Shown here in pieces: positions 8,768 to 16,048 of a DNA stretch of 35,388 bases. The first letter of the stretch is position 1; each line of letters opens with the position of its first letter. The translations under genes were made by a program, and so were the position numbers. The DNA is from Bordetella parapertussis (GTDB taxonomy: Bacteria > Pseudomonadota > Gammaproteobacteria > Burkholderiales > Burkholderiaceae_C), in assembly GCA_945878355.1 (NCBI GenBank), contig CAMCTC010000043.1, forward strand, positions 1-35,388, written 5' to 3'. The notes below the pieces were generated by a model, which saw nothing but the letters and a program-made list of their open reading frames with translations, searched no databases and was not told the origin of the DNA.

Positions 8768-9472
8768 ATGAATACCCCAGTTCTTAGCATCGAAGAGCGA
8801 CAAAACATCGAGTCAGGTGCATGGTTCTCCAAGCTCTCTCAGCCGCTACGGCATGCGATCCTGTCGAGAACCTATGTCCGGCGCTTGGCCGACGGTGCGA
8901 CGCTGGCCTCGCGCGGCACACCGGCCGAGGACTGGTGCGGCGTGGCGCGCGGCACGGTGCGGGTCTCGCTGGTGTCGCTCGCTGGCAAGCAGGTCACGTT
9001 GACGTATTGCGAGCCCGGCGTGTGGTTCGGCGACATCTCGCTGTTCGACGGGCTGCCACGCACCCACGACACCGATGCCCACGGCGAAACCACCTTGCTG
9101 TGCGTGCGCAAGGCCGATTTCAAGGAATTGCTGGCCCAGCACCCGGAGCTCTACGACGCCTTGCTGAGGCTGAACTGCCGCAGGCTGCGACTGATGTTCA
9201 ACCAGTTCGAAGACCTCAACACCAAGCCGCTGTCGGCGCGCCTGGCCAAGCAGATCATCATGCTGGCCAAGAGCTACGGCATCGAGCAGGGCGAGGAAAT
9301 CCGCATCGGCTTGCAACTGGCCCAGGAGGATCTGGCCCAGTTGCTGGGAGCCTCACGACAACGCGTCAACCAGGAGCTCAAGGGCTTCGAGCGCGAAGGT
9401 GCCGTGAGGGTCGAACCCACAAGACTGGTCGTGCTGTCGCGCGACAAGTTGCTCGACATCGCTGAAGGCTGA
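8768..9472 (+). CDS. Crp/Fnr-family transcription regulator
   Basis: The 234-residue protein has a cyclic-nucleotide-binding-like beta-roll (about 25-135), a long dimer helix (LRLNCRRLRLMFNQFEDLN) and a C-terminal winged HTH with the recognition region TQ-like LAQEDLAQLLGASRQRVNQ. There is no N-terminal Fnr-type cysteine cluster, so an oxygen-sensing iron-sulfur role is not supported; cAMP or another ligand, or none, is possible. ATG 8768 is chosen over the TTG at 8747 because GGGA lies about 7 nt upstream. It stands alone, followed by the phosphotransferase 83 bp later. Its targets are unknown. Confidence 0.88.
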   Translation: MNTPVLSIEERQNIESGAWFSKLSQPLRHAILSRTYVRRLADGATLASRGTPAEDWCGVARGTVRVSLVSLAGKQVTLTYCEPGVWFGDISLFDGLPRTHDTDAHGETTLLCVRKADFKELLAQHPELYDALLRLNCRRLRLMFNQFEDLNTKPLSARLAKQIIMLAKSYGIEQGEEIRIGLQLAQEDLAQLLGASRQRVNQELKGFEREGAVRVEPTRLVVLSRDKLLDIAEG

Positions 9473-9555
9473 AGCCAATATTTTTTGCCCGGCCCTCGGG
9501 CTCTTGCGCAGCCCAAGCGCTGCCCTCAAGGGCCAATCTGGAGACTGAAAACCCT

Positions 9556-10632
9556 ATGGACCAATTCACCGGCAGCGGCACTGTGTCGCAGCGCAACGCT
9601 TTCGACGTCACAGCACTGCAGACCTGGCTGAGCCAAAACATGGCGGGCTTCAGCGGTCCGCTGGAGATCGAACAGTTCAACGGCGGCCAGTCCAACCCGA
9701 CCTACAAACTGATCACCCCTGGCCGCGCCTATGTGATGCGCAGCAAGCCCGGACCGCGCGAAAAACTGCTGCCCTCGGCGCATGCGATCGAGCGCGAGTT
9801 CAGAGTGATGGACGCGCTGGCGCTAAGCGGTGTTCCAGTGGCGCGCATGCATGTGCTGTGCGAAGACGAATCGGTGATCGGCAGGGCCTTCTACGTGATG
9901 GAGTTCGTCGAAGGTCGGGTGCTGTGGGATCAGTCACTGCCCGGGATGACGCCGAACGAGCGCGGTGCGGTCTACGACGAGATGAACCGGGTGCTCGCCA
10001 CCTTGCACGGGGTCGATGTCAAAGCCGTCGGGCTGGGCGACTTCGGTCGACCCGGCAACTACTTCTCGCGTCAGATCACGCGCTGGACCAAGCAGTACCA
10101 GGCCTCGATCACCGAGCCTATGCCCGAGATGGATCAGCTGATGGCCTGGCTGCCCGAGCATTTGCCTGCCAGCGCGCTCGACGAAGACCAGGTCGCCATC
10201 GTCCACGGCGACTACCGGCTCGACAACCTGATTTTTCATCCCGACGAGCCACGCATCATCGCGGTGCTCGACTGGGAGTTGTCGACCATCGGCCATCCGC
10301 TGGCCGATTTCAGCTACCACTGCATGAGCTGGCACATCACACCCGGCGTGTTCCGTGGCGTCGCCGGGCTGGACCTGGACGCGCTGGGCATCCCCGCTGA
10401 GCGGCCCTACATCCAGCGCTACTGCGAGCGCACCGGCCGGGGTTCGGCTGACGAGTTGATGGCCGACTGGAATTTCTATCTGGCCTACAACCTGTTTCGC
10501 CTGGCGGCCATCACCCAGGGCATCGCCAAGCGCGTGGTCGACGGCACGGCGGCCAGTGAGCAGGCCCGCAGCACCGGCGCGGCCAGCCGCCCGCTGGCAG
10601 AGCTCGGCTGGCGTTTCGCCCGTCAGGCCTGA
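9556..10632 (+). CDS. APH-like phosphotransferase family protein (ACAD10-type kinase fold)
   Basis: This 358-residue protein has the aminoglycoside phosphotransferase/choline kinase fold. The nucleotide-binding lobe is at residues 35-110 (GGQSNPTYKL, VMRSKPG). The catalytic loop is VHGDYRLDNLIFH and the metal-binding segment is VLDWELSTIGHPLADFSY. In bacteria this subgroup usually accompanies fatty-acid or hydroxyacyl-CoA breakdown genes and acyl-CoA dehydrogenases of the ACAD10/11 type, where it is thought to phosphorylate a 4-hydroxyacyl-CoA. No dehydrogenase gene adjoins it here. GGAG lies about 12 nt before ATG 9556, a slightly long spacing. It is unlikely to give antibiotic resistance. 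Confidence 0.85.
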   Translation: MDQFTGSGTVSQRNAFDVTALQTWLSQNMAGFSGPLEIEQFNGGQSNPTYKLITPGRAYVMRSKPGPREKLLPSAHAIEREFRVMDALALSGVPVARMHVLCEDESVIGRAFYVMEFVEGRVLWDQSLPGMTPNERGAVYDEMNRVLATLHGVDVKAVGLGDFGRPGNYFSRQITRWTKQYQASITEPMPEMDQLMAWLPEHLPASALDEDQVAIVHGDYRLDNLIFHPDEPRIIAVLDWELSTIGHPLADFSYHCMSWHITPGVFRGVAGLDLDALGIPAERPYIQRYCERTGRGSADELMADWNFYLAYNLFRLAAITQGIAKRVVDGTAASEQARSTGAASRPLAELGWRFARQA

Positions 10633-10658
10633 GGCAGCGCGAGAACCCTGCGCGCGGT

Positions 10659-11378
10659 TCAGTCTGAGCGGCCGGCCGACCGGCTTTCAGCAGTGACCCG
10701 CCCCGCCGGCCGGTCGGCTGCAGTCCGTCGGGCACCCAGTCGGCCGACCGCTCGCAAGGCCTGCTCGAACAAAGGCAGCCAGATCGCCAACGCCAGCACA
10801 TCGGGCTGTGACATGGGGGTGCGCAGCGTCAAACGGCCGCGACCGGCGGCCAGCACCACCGGTTGATCGGGACCCACCGCCGCCGCGCTGTTGGCCAGCG
10901 CCTCCTCCAGCGGGCCAGCCAGCCATTGCTGCAAGCCCAGCGTGTCGCTGCCGGCCGCACCATAGCGCTGGTGCAAGCGCCCCAATGGGCGGGCTCCTAA
11001 CTGTGGGTACATCACCAGCCAACGCATCTCGGGTGGCGTGTCGGTGTCGATGCGGGTCTGCACATCACCGACGAACTGGTCGTAAACCGTCTGCTCCATC
11101 ACCGCCAACAGCTTGCGGTTGAGCACCACCGCCACTACATCCCTGGGCAAATCGACCTCGGCGATGATCCGCAACTCCATCCCTTCGATGTAGCCCCGCT
11201 GAGACGCACCCCACTCGATGCGCCAGGACTGCGCCCCCTGCTGGCCTTCGACCACCCAGCCCCGAACACCGCGCACCCGCATGAAGCGGTACCCGAGGTC
11301 GTCAGCCCAATGCTCAATGGCCAGCGAATCGGCACGGCCAGGGCGATGGGACATCAGACGGCGCAACAGCTTGAGCAT
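10659..11378 (-). CDS. Conserved-looking hypothetical protein, 239 residues
   Basis: I do not recognise a family. The frame has good coding character: balanced composition, an ordered alternation of hydrophobic and charged residues to about residue 205, then a low-complexity basic tail (TAADRPAGRVTAESRSAGRSD). There is no signal peptide and no clear membrane helix. The middle contains YGAAGSDTLGLQQWLAGPLEEAL and the N-terminus is basic (MLKLLRRLMSHRPGRAD). It is convergent with the phosphotransferase gene (26 bp apart) and divergent from the monooxygenase. It may be a soluble cytoplasmic protein of unknown role found in related Burkholderiales (inference). Confidence 0.65.
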   Translation of the reverse strand: MLKLLRRLMSHRPGRADSLAIEHWADDLGYRFMRVRGVRGWVVEGQQGAQSWRIEWGASQRGYIEGMELRIIAEVDLPRDVVAVVLNRKLLAVMEQTVYDQFVGDVQTRIDTDTPPEMRWLVMYPQLGARPLGRLHQRYGAAGSDTLGLQQWLAGPLEEALANSAAAVGPDQPVVLAAGRGRLTLRTPMSQPDVLALAIWLPLFEQALRAVGRLGARRTAADRPAGRVTAESRSAGRSD

Positions 11379-11570
11379 GGGGCAGTTTCGGATGGATCGG
11401 CCGGCATCGAAGTGCGCAGCAGCCTGAATCTAGGCCAGCGCTGGCGTCAACATCTTGCGGCCAGCCCGTGCGGCAGCATCCCACGCAATGAGGGATGATT
11501 CCGGCACCGACGATCTCTTGCCCAAAGTTCAGCCGCATCCCACCATCGCGTCGACATCGAGAACCTTGCC

Positions 11571-13358
11571 ATGCCTATTGACACAGACGATTCGCTGCCT
11601 TCGACCGTGACCCATTGGCTGGCGCAATTCGAGGCCGCATTGGTCGGATCAGACGCCGCTGGCCTGGCCGCCTTGTTCACACCCGCCGCCCACTGGCGCG
11701 ACCTGCTCGCACTGACCTGGGACGTCAAGACCGTCAGTGGCACGGCCAGCGTCGTCGACCTGTTGCTGCGCCACGGCCAAGGCGCCGTCGGTTTCGCGAT
11801 CGATCCGCAGCGAATCAGGCCGCGCCAGGTGATGCGCGCCGGGTCGCAGGCCATCGAAGCATTCTTCAAGTTCGAGACCGCCAGCGTTCGTGGACATGGC
11901 GTGCTGCGACTGACCTTGGACCCAGGCAGCCCAAGCTACAAGGCATGGACGCTGCTGACCGCGATCGATGAGATCAAAGGCAGCGAAGAAAGCGTCGGCA
12001 GCCGACGGCCGCACGGTGCGGCAGACTCCAGGGATTTCAGCGGCCCGAACTGGCTGGACCGACGCCAGGCGGCCAGCGCCTACGCAGACAAAGACCCCGA
12101 GGTGCTGGTGGTGGGCGGCGGGCACGCCGGGCTGTCGCTCGCGGCTCGCCTGCGACAGCTGAACGTCGACACGCTGATCATCGACCGCGAACAGCGCATC
12201 GGCGACAACTGGCGCCACCGTTATCACGCGCTGACGCTGCACAACCAGGTTCATGTGAACCACCTGCCCTACCTGCCGTCTCCCGCCAACTGGCCGACCT
12301 ACATCCCCAAGGACAAGCTGGCAGGCTGGTTCGAGGCCTATGTCGAGATCATGGAGCTTGATTTCTGGACCCGCACCGAGTTCTCAGGTGGCAGCTACGA
12401 TGCCCAGACCGAGCGCTGGACCGTGACGCTGCGCCTAGCAGACGGCAGCAGCCGGACCATGCATCCCAAGCATGTCGTGATGGCCACCGGCATGAGCGAT
12501 GCCCCCAAACTGCCAGACATCCCGGGCTTGGCGGATTTTCGAGGCCAGGTGATTCACTCGCACCAATACGCCGACGCAGCGCCCTGGAAGCAGCGCGACG
12601 TCTTGGTCATCGGCACCGGCACCAGCGGCCACGACATCGCGCAAGACCTGCACTCAAACGGCGCGCGGGTCACGCTGGTGCAGCGCAGTCCGACCCTGGT
12701 GCTCAACATCGAGCCGAGCGCGCAACTGCCTTATGTGCTGTACGGCGAAGGACATGCGCTCGAGGACTGCGACCTGATCACCGCATCGATGCCGCTGGCG
12801 CTGATGAAGACAGCCCACCGCTCGATGGCCAAGCAAGCGACGGTGCTCGACCAGCAACTGATCGAGGACCTGACACGCGTCGGCTTCAAGATCGACGAAG
12901 ACGACGAGACCGGTTGGCAATTCAAATACCTGCAACACGGCGGCGGCTATTACTTCAACGTCGGCTGCTCGAACCTGATCGCACAGCGAAAAATCCGGCT
13001 CGAACACTACGCAGAGATCGCAGGGTTTGTGGCCAATGGCGCAACACTGCGCAGCGGCGACCCGATCGCGGCCGACCTGATCGTGCTCGCGACCGGCTAC
13101 CAAGGCCTGGAATCCATGGTGCGCCGCTTGTTCGGCGATACGGTGGCCGACCGGGTCGGCCCGATCTGGGGCTTCGACGACGAAGCGCAGGAACTGCGCA
13201 ACATGTGGACACGCACCGGCCAGCCCGGGTTGTGGTTCATCGCCGGCAGCTTCGCGCAGTGCCGGATCTACTCCAAGTATCTGGCGCTGCAGATCAAGGC
13301 GGTACAGCAAGGCTTGTTAACGCCATCGCCATCGCCATCGCCTGAGCGCTCGCGCTGA
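11571..13358 (+). CDS. FAD-dependent NAD(P)H monooxygenase with N-terminal NTF2-like domain
   Basis: The 595-residue protein joins two parts. Residues about 10-145 look like an NTF2/SnoaL-type small alpha-beta domain (LAALFTPAAHWRDLLALTWD). From about 180 on it is a flavin-containing monooxygenase. The FAD dinucleotide motif is VVGGGHAGLSLAARL, the family fingerprint is FRGQVIHSHQY, the NADPH motif is VIGTGTSGHDIAQDL, and the late marker is VLATGYQ. Such enzymes hydroxylate or insert oxygen into small organic substrates; the substrate is unknown. ATG 11571 is the first start in frame. The C-terminus ends in a Ser-Pro repeat encoded by a hexanucleotide repeat (13321-13342). Confidence 0.88.
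   Translation: MPIDTDDSLPSTVTHWLAQFEAALVGSDAAGLAALFTPAAHWRDLLALTWDVKTVSGTASVVDLLLRHGQGAVGFAIDPQRIRPRQVMRAGSQAIEAFFKFETASVRGHGVLRLTLDPGSPSYKAWTLLTAIDEIKGSEESVGSRRPHGAADSRDFSGPNWLDRRQAASAYADKDPEVLVVGGGHAGLSLAARLRQLNVDTLIIDREQRIGDNWRHRYHALTLHNQVHVNHLPYLPSPANWPTYIPKDKLAGWFEAYVEIMELDFWTRTEFSGGSYDAQTERWTVTLRLADGSSRTMHPKHVVMATGMSDAPKLPDIPGLADFRGQVIHSHQYADAAPWKQRDVLVIGTGTSGHDIAQDLHSNGARVTLVQRSPTLVLNIEPSAQLPYVLYGEGHALEDCDLITASMPLALMKTAHRSMAKQATVLDQQLIEDLTRVGFKIDEDDETGWQFKYLQHGGGYYFNVGCSNLIAQRKIRLEHYAEIAGFVANGATLRSGDPIAADLIVLATGYQGLESMVRRLFGDTVADRVGPIWGFDDEAQELRNMWTRTGQPGLWFIAGSFAQCRIYSKYLALQIKAVQQGLLTPSPSPSPERSR
13321..13342 (+). repeat. Hexanucleotide tandem repeat at the end of the monooxygenase gene
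   Basis: CGCCAT is repeated 3.7 times and encodes the Ser-Pro tail just before the stop codon. Because the unit is six bases, slippage would change the tail length without shifting the frame. Confidence 0.8.
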
Positions 13359-13366
13359 GGCACAGG

Positions 13367-13447
13367 CCTCTCAAGCAAATGTGGCTTTGCCACTTTGCTT
13401 GATCCCCACGGGGGACGGCCGGCTTTGGCCGGCCTTGGGGCGCTCAG
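13367..13447 (-). repeat. 81-bp direct repeat, copy A (structured intergenic element)
   Basis: This copy matches 15003-15083 at 77 of 81 positions, in the same orientation. It contains two strong hairpins: a 9+5-bp stem with one unpaired T (13371-13402, loop TTT) and a 7-bp GC stem GGCCGGC/GCCGGCC (13417-13434, loop TTTG). A short CCCC/GGGG dyad lies between them. On the minus strand it begins with the stop codon of the fucosyltransferase-like gene (13444-13446) and probably helps end that transcript. It lies between convergent genes. Confidence 0.95.
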
Positions 13448-14289
13448 ACGTTGCCCGCCTCGATGGCGGTGAACTCGTCCGGGTACCAGCCATGGTTCAA
13501 ATGCGGGATCGCGCGGTCGGACTTCAAGGTCTTGGCCGGGCAGAACACGCGCTTGCCGGCGTGGCGGTTCAGAAATGCACCCCAGAAGCTGAACGACGAA
13601 TTGGCGATGATGTTGTGGTCGCACAGCGACATCGCGCACAAATCGACCACCGGTGACGGTGCGTCAGAGAAGCACAGATTGGGCCTGTCGGCAAAAGCCT
13701 CTCGGCACCAGGCCAGGTCGTCGCTGAAAACAAGAAAACGCACTTGCGCGGCGTCGAACTCGGCAAACGCGGCGTCGTAATAGTCGCGCGTCAGGTTGAT
13801 GAAGATGGCGTTGAGGTAGTCGTCGCGCCGCACATGCACGGCCACCACCTGGCGCCCGCCCAGGCCGGCGCGGGCCACCATCGCACCGGCTTGGGCAAGG
13901 GTTGCGTCGTCGAAGCGGTAGAGCTGGGCCACCTCGGAGCGCCTGGGGTACCAGTAGCGGTACGAGCTGAACAAGCCGGTGAAGTTGTAGTTGCGCTGGG
14001 GGTCGAGCTGGAACACCCCGCTGTCGACCAGCAGGTCGCGCGGCACCGGGTAGACCCAATGCTGGCGCTCGGCCTCGCTGAGCGATTCGATCGAGACCAG
14101 TTCGAACGGCAGCCCTGCGAAATGGCGGTGCAGCCGCAAGCCCTTGCCGAGATCGGCGTGTTCGCGGAAGAACACGATGCGGTGACCGGTGCGGCGCGAG
14201 ATCGCATACAGCGAGGCAAAGTGCCACATCTGCGAACCCAGGTTCTCAGTCAGGCTCAGCCCGGTCATTGCGATATAGGCTTGGGACAT
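13444..14289 (-). CDS. GT11-family glycosyltransferase, alpha-1,2-fucosyltransferase-like
   Basis: The 281-residue cytoplasmic glycosyltransferase resembles bacterial alpha-1,2-fucosyltransferases (GT11), which transfer fucose from GDP-fucose to a glycan. Landmarks are the N-terminal GLSLTENLGSQMWHFASLYAI, the nucleotide-sugar motif VHVRRDDY (151-158), FLVFSDDLAWCRE, and NIIANSSFSFWGAFLN. The usual HxRRGDY has Gly replaced by Asp here, so donor preference may differ. It starts 21 bp after the acyltransferase stop on the same strand, without a Shine-Dalgarno. No GDP-fucose synthesis genes are in the window. Its stop codon lies within repeat copy A. Confidence 0.85.
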   Translation of the reverse strand: MSQAYIAMTGLSLTENLGSQMWHFASLYAISRRTGHRIVFFREHADLGKGLRLHRHFAGLPFELVSIESLSEAERQHWVYPVPRDLLVDSGVFQLDPQRNYNFTGLFSSYRYWYPRRSEVAQLYRFDDATLAQAGAMVARAGLGGRQVVAVHVRRDDYLNAIFINLTRDYYDAAFAEFDAAQVRFLVFSDDLAWCREAFADRPNLCFSDAPSPVVDLCAMSLCDHNIIANSSFSFWGAFLNRHAGKRVFCPAKTLKSDRAIPHLNHGWYPDEFTAIEAGNV

Positions 14290-14310
14290 GAATGTCGCGT
14301 ATTTATTTGG

Positions 14311-14994
14311 TTATCTCATCTCGGCATCAGCAACCGGGACCTGTTGCCCCCGATCTCCGACCCGCCCGACCACCCTGGCCGGATTGCCGGCCACGATCGC
14401 CAGCGGCGGTGCCTCAAACCCTGGCGGCAGCACGCTGCCCGCTGCGACCACGGCGCCATCGCCGATGCGGCAGCCCTTGAGCAGCGTGACGCGCGAGCCA
14501 ATGAAGACGTCGTTGCCGACCAGCACCTGGCGCGTCCGCGGGTCGGGCAGGTGGCGGCGGCCCGGCACCAGATCGTGGGCGTTGGTGTCTAGCGCCTGGA
14601 ACTCGGTGCCGATCAGGCAGCGCGCGCCAATGCTGATGCCCGCGCCCTCGGCGATCAGACTGGCGCTGTTGTTGATGGTGCTGCGGTCGCCGATCTCGAT
14701 CAGCGCATCGGGGTTACGCGCCTCCAGGTAGCTGCAGCTATAGCTGCCGGGCGAGCTGACCCAACCGAAAACCGCGGTCGACGCGAGCCTGATCCGCCCC
14801 CTGCCCTTGAAGACCGTGGGCGACAGCAGGTTCAGCAGCCTGGGCTGGCCGGGGTCGCCGCCGACCACCTCGACGATGGGCTTGTTCGAGACATGGAAGA
14901 AGTAATGCACCAGCAGCCCGCGCACCAGCGCTTCGAGCTCGAAAGCCGGCGTCGCGCTGATCAGCGCGCTGTAACGGGCCAGACGAATTTTCAT
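14311..14994 (-). CDS. Left-handed beta-helix (hexapeptide repeat) acyltransferase
   Basis: The 227-residue protein has a C-terminal hexapeptide-repeat helix (about 95-215: IEIGDRSTINNSASLIAEGA, IGARCLIGTEF, VLVGNDVFIGSRVTLLKGC, IGDGAVVAAGSVLPPG, AIVAGNPARVVG). This is the CatB/NodL/Vat type that O- or N-acetylates sugars with acetyl-CoA. The N-terminal 90 residues are atypical and may fix the acceptor. ATG 14994 has GAGAGG 8 nt upstream, and that ribosome binding site is the end of repeat copy B. It forms a two-gene unit with the fucosyltransferase-like gene. It probably modifies a surface glycan sugar (inference). Confidence 0.85.
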   Translation of the reverse strand: MKIRLARYSALISATPAFELEALVRGLLVHYFFHVSNKPIVEVVGGDPGQPRLLNLLSPTVFKGRGRIRLASTAVFGWVSSPGSYSCSYLEARNPDALIEIGDRSTINNSASLIAEGAGISIGARCLIGTEFQALDTNAHDLVPGRRHLPDPRTRQVLVGNDVFIGSRVTLLKGCRIGDGAVVAAGSVLPPGFEAPPLAIVAGNPARVVGRVGDRGQQVPVADAEMR

Positions 14995-15002
14995 GTTCAG
15001 AA

Positions 15003-15008
15003 CCTCTC
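15003..15008 (-). promoter_or_regulatory. Ribosome binding site supplied by repeat copy B
   Basis: GAGAGG on the minus strand lies 8 nt before ATG 14994 of the acyltransferase gene and is the last six bases of the 81-bp repeat. It supports that start codon. Confidence 0.6.
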
Positions 15009-15083
15009 AAGCAAATGTGGCTTTGCCACTTTGCTTGATCCCCACGGGGGGCGGCCGGCTTCGGCCGGCCTCGGGGCACTCAG
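15003..15083 (-). repeat. 81-bp direct repeat, copy B (structured intergenic element)
   Basis: This copy is 77/81 identical to copy A and in the same orientation. Hairpins lie at 15007-15038 (TCAAGCAAA/TTTGCTTGA plus GTGGC/GCCAC, loop TTT) and 15053-15070 (GGCCGGC/GCCGGCC with a TTCG tetraloop on the plus strand). On the minus strand it starts with the GT2 stop codon (15080-15082) and ends with GAGAGG, placed to act as the ribosome binding site of the acyltransferase gene. Confidence 0.95.
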
Positions 15084-16039
15084 AATCCATGGCGGCGCAG
15101 GTAGGCATGCCAGATCTCGATGAACGAGTCCTGAGCGAGTTCGTCGCCCGTGGCCATCGCGGGCAGCAAGGCGATGAAAGGCCGCATGTCTTCTTCGTTG
15201 CCATAGCGCTGCGGCATCACGCTGGCCAGGATCGAGAAGGTGTTGCGCGCCTGCGCTGCGCTGTATTGGCCGATGCGCTGCGTGCCCAGCGCCAGCGCCG
15301 CATAACCCAGGTGGGCGCCCTTCATGTACGGGCCAAAGAACTTGGCCGAATTGCCCAGCGCACCGGTGCGGAAATAGCCGAGATGGTCCTGCAGATAGCC
15401 GATTGGCGCGCGCAGGCTCGCGGCCATGAAAGCGCCCAGATCCCACAGCCCGGCGTAGGAGACACCGCCGAACTCGGGCTTGAGCAGCAGCGCTGCAGTG
15501 TCGGCGCGGAACACCGCGTTGGAAAACTCGCCAAACCAGTTCTTGCATTCGGTCGCGGTAGTCGCGCAGACCAGTTTGCCGTCCAGCGACACCAAGCGGT
15601 GCGCGCAATTCGACACCAAGGGCGGCAAGGGCTGGCCCTTGATCGGCTGACCCAGCTCGTTGGCAGTCCAGCGCCGGCTGATCGAGCAGGAAAACGCCGC
15701 CGACGCGTGGGCCACCAGGTGGCGCTGGTAAAAATCGGGGTAGCAGACATCGTCGTCCAGCATCAAATGCAGCAGATCAGAGCGTCCATCCCACAGCCGC
15801 ACCAGGTGCATCATGTTGGCGTAGCCGCCGCGGCGTGGGCCTTCGTGACACTCGATGTCCAGGCCGGCGCGCAAAGGCGCCATCGCGTCCGAGTACAGCG
15901 CGACGCGGAACTCACCACCGGGGCTGTCGTCGGCGATGAGGATCTGGCGCGACGGGCGGGTCTGTAGTCGCAGCGAGTTCAGCAACTCGGCCAGGTATTG
16001 CGGCTTGTAGGCCGGGATCAGTGTGACGATGTCCATCAT
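15080..16039 (-). CDS. GT2-family glycosyltransferase
   Basis: The 319-residue GT-A glycosyltransferase begins with the nucleotide-sugar-binding strand VTLIPAYKPQYLAELLNSL, has ILIADDSPGG, and a metal-binding LMLDDDVCY (Asp95-97). There are no membrane helices, so it works in the cytoplasm or on the inner membrane face. It starts 9 bp after the aminotransferase stop, so it likely transfers the 3-acetamido-3,6-dideoxy sugar made by the genes before it (inference). Two ATGs occur at 16039 and 16036; GAGG lies 2 nt before the first and 5 nt before the second, so the second may be used. Its stop codon is inside repeat copy B. Confidence 0.85.
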   Translation of the reverse strand: MMDIVTLIPAYKPQYLAELLNSLRLQTRPSRQILIADDSPGGEFRVALYSDAMAPLRAGLDIECHEGPRRGGYANMMHLVRLWDGRSDLLHLMLDDDVCYPDFYQRHLVAHASAAFSCSISRRWTANELGQPIKGQPLPPLVSNCAHRLVSLDGKLVCATTATECKNWFGEFSNAVFRADTAALLLKPEFGGVSYAGLWDLGAFMAASLRAPIGYLQDHLGYFRTGALGNSAKFFGPYMKGAHLGYAALALGTQRIGQYSAAQARNTFSILASVMPQRYGNEEDMRPFIALLPAMATGDELAQDSFIEIWHAYLRRHGF

Positions 16040-16048
16040 GGCCTCGCT

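Noticed and set aside
9473..9501. T6 run with a nearby GCCCG/CGGGC hairpin after the Crp/Fnr gene
   Set aside because: The T-run lies before the hairpin on the plus strand and becomes an A-run on the minus strand, so the order is wrong for an intrinsic terminator. The only stem before the T-run is 3-4 bp.
13381..13656. Short frames reading through the 81-bp repeats (shared peptide ALPLCLIPTG)
   Set aside because: The shared peptide is a by-product of the repeated DNA element and has no gene signals.
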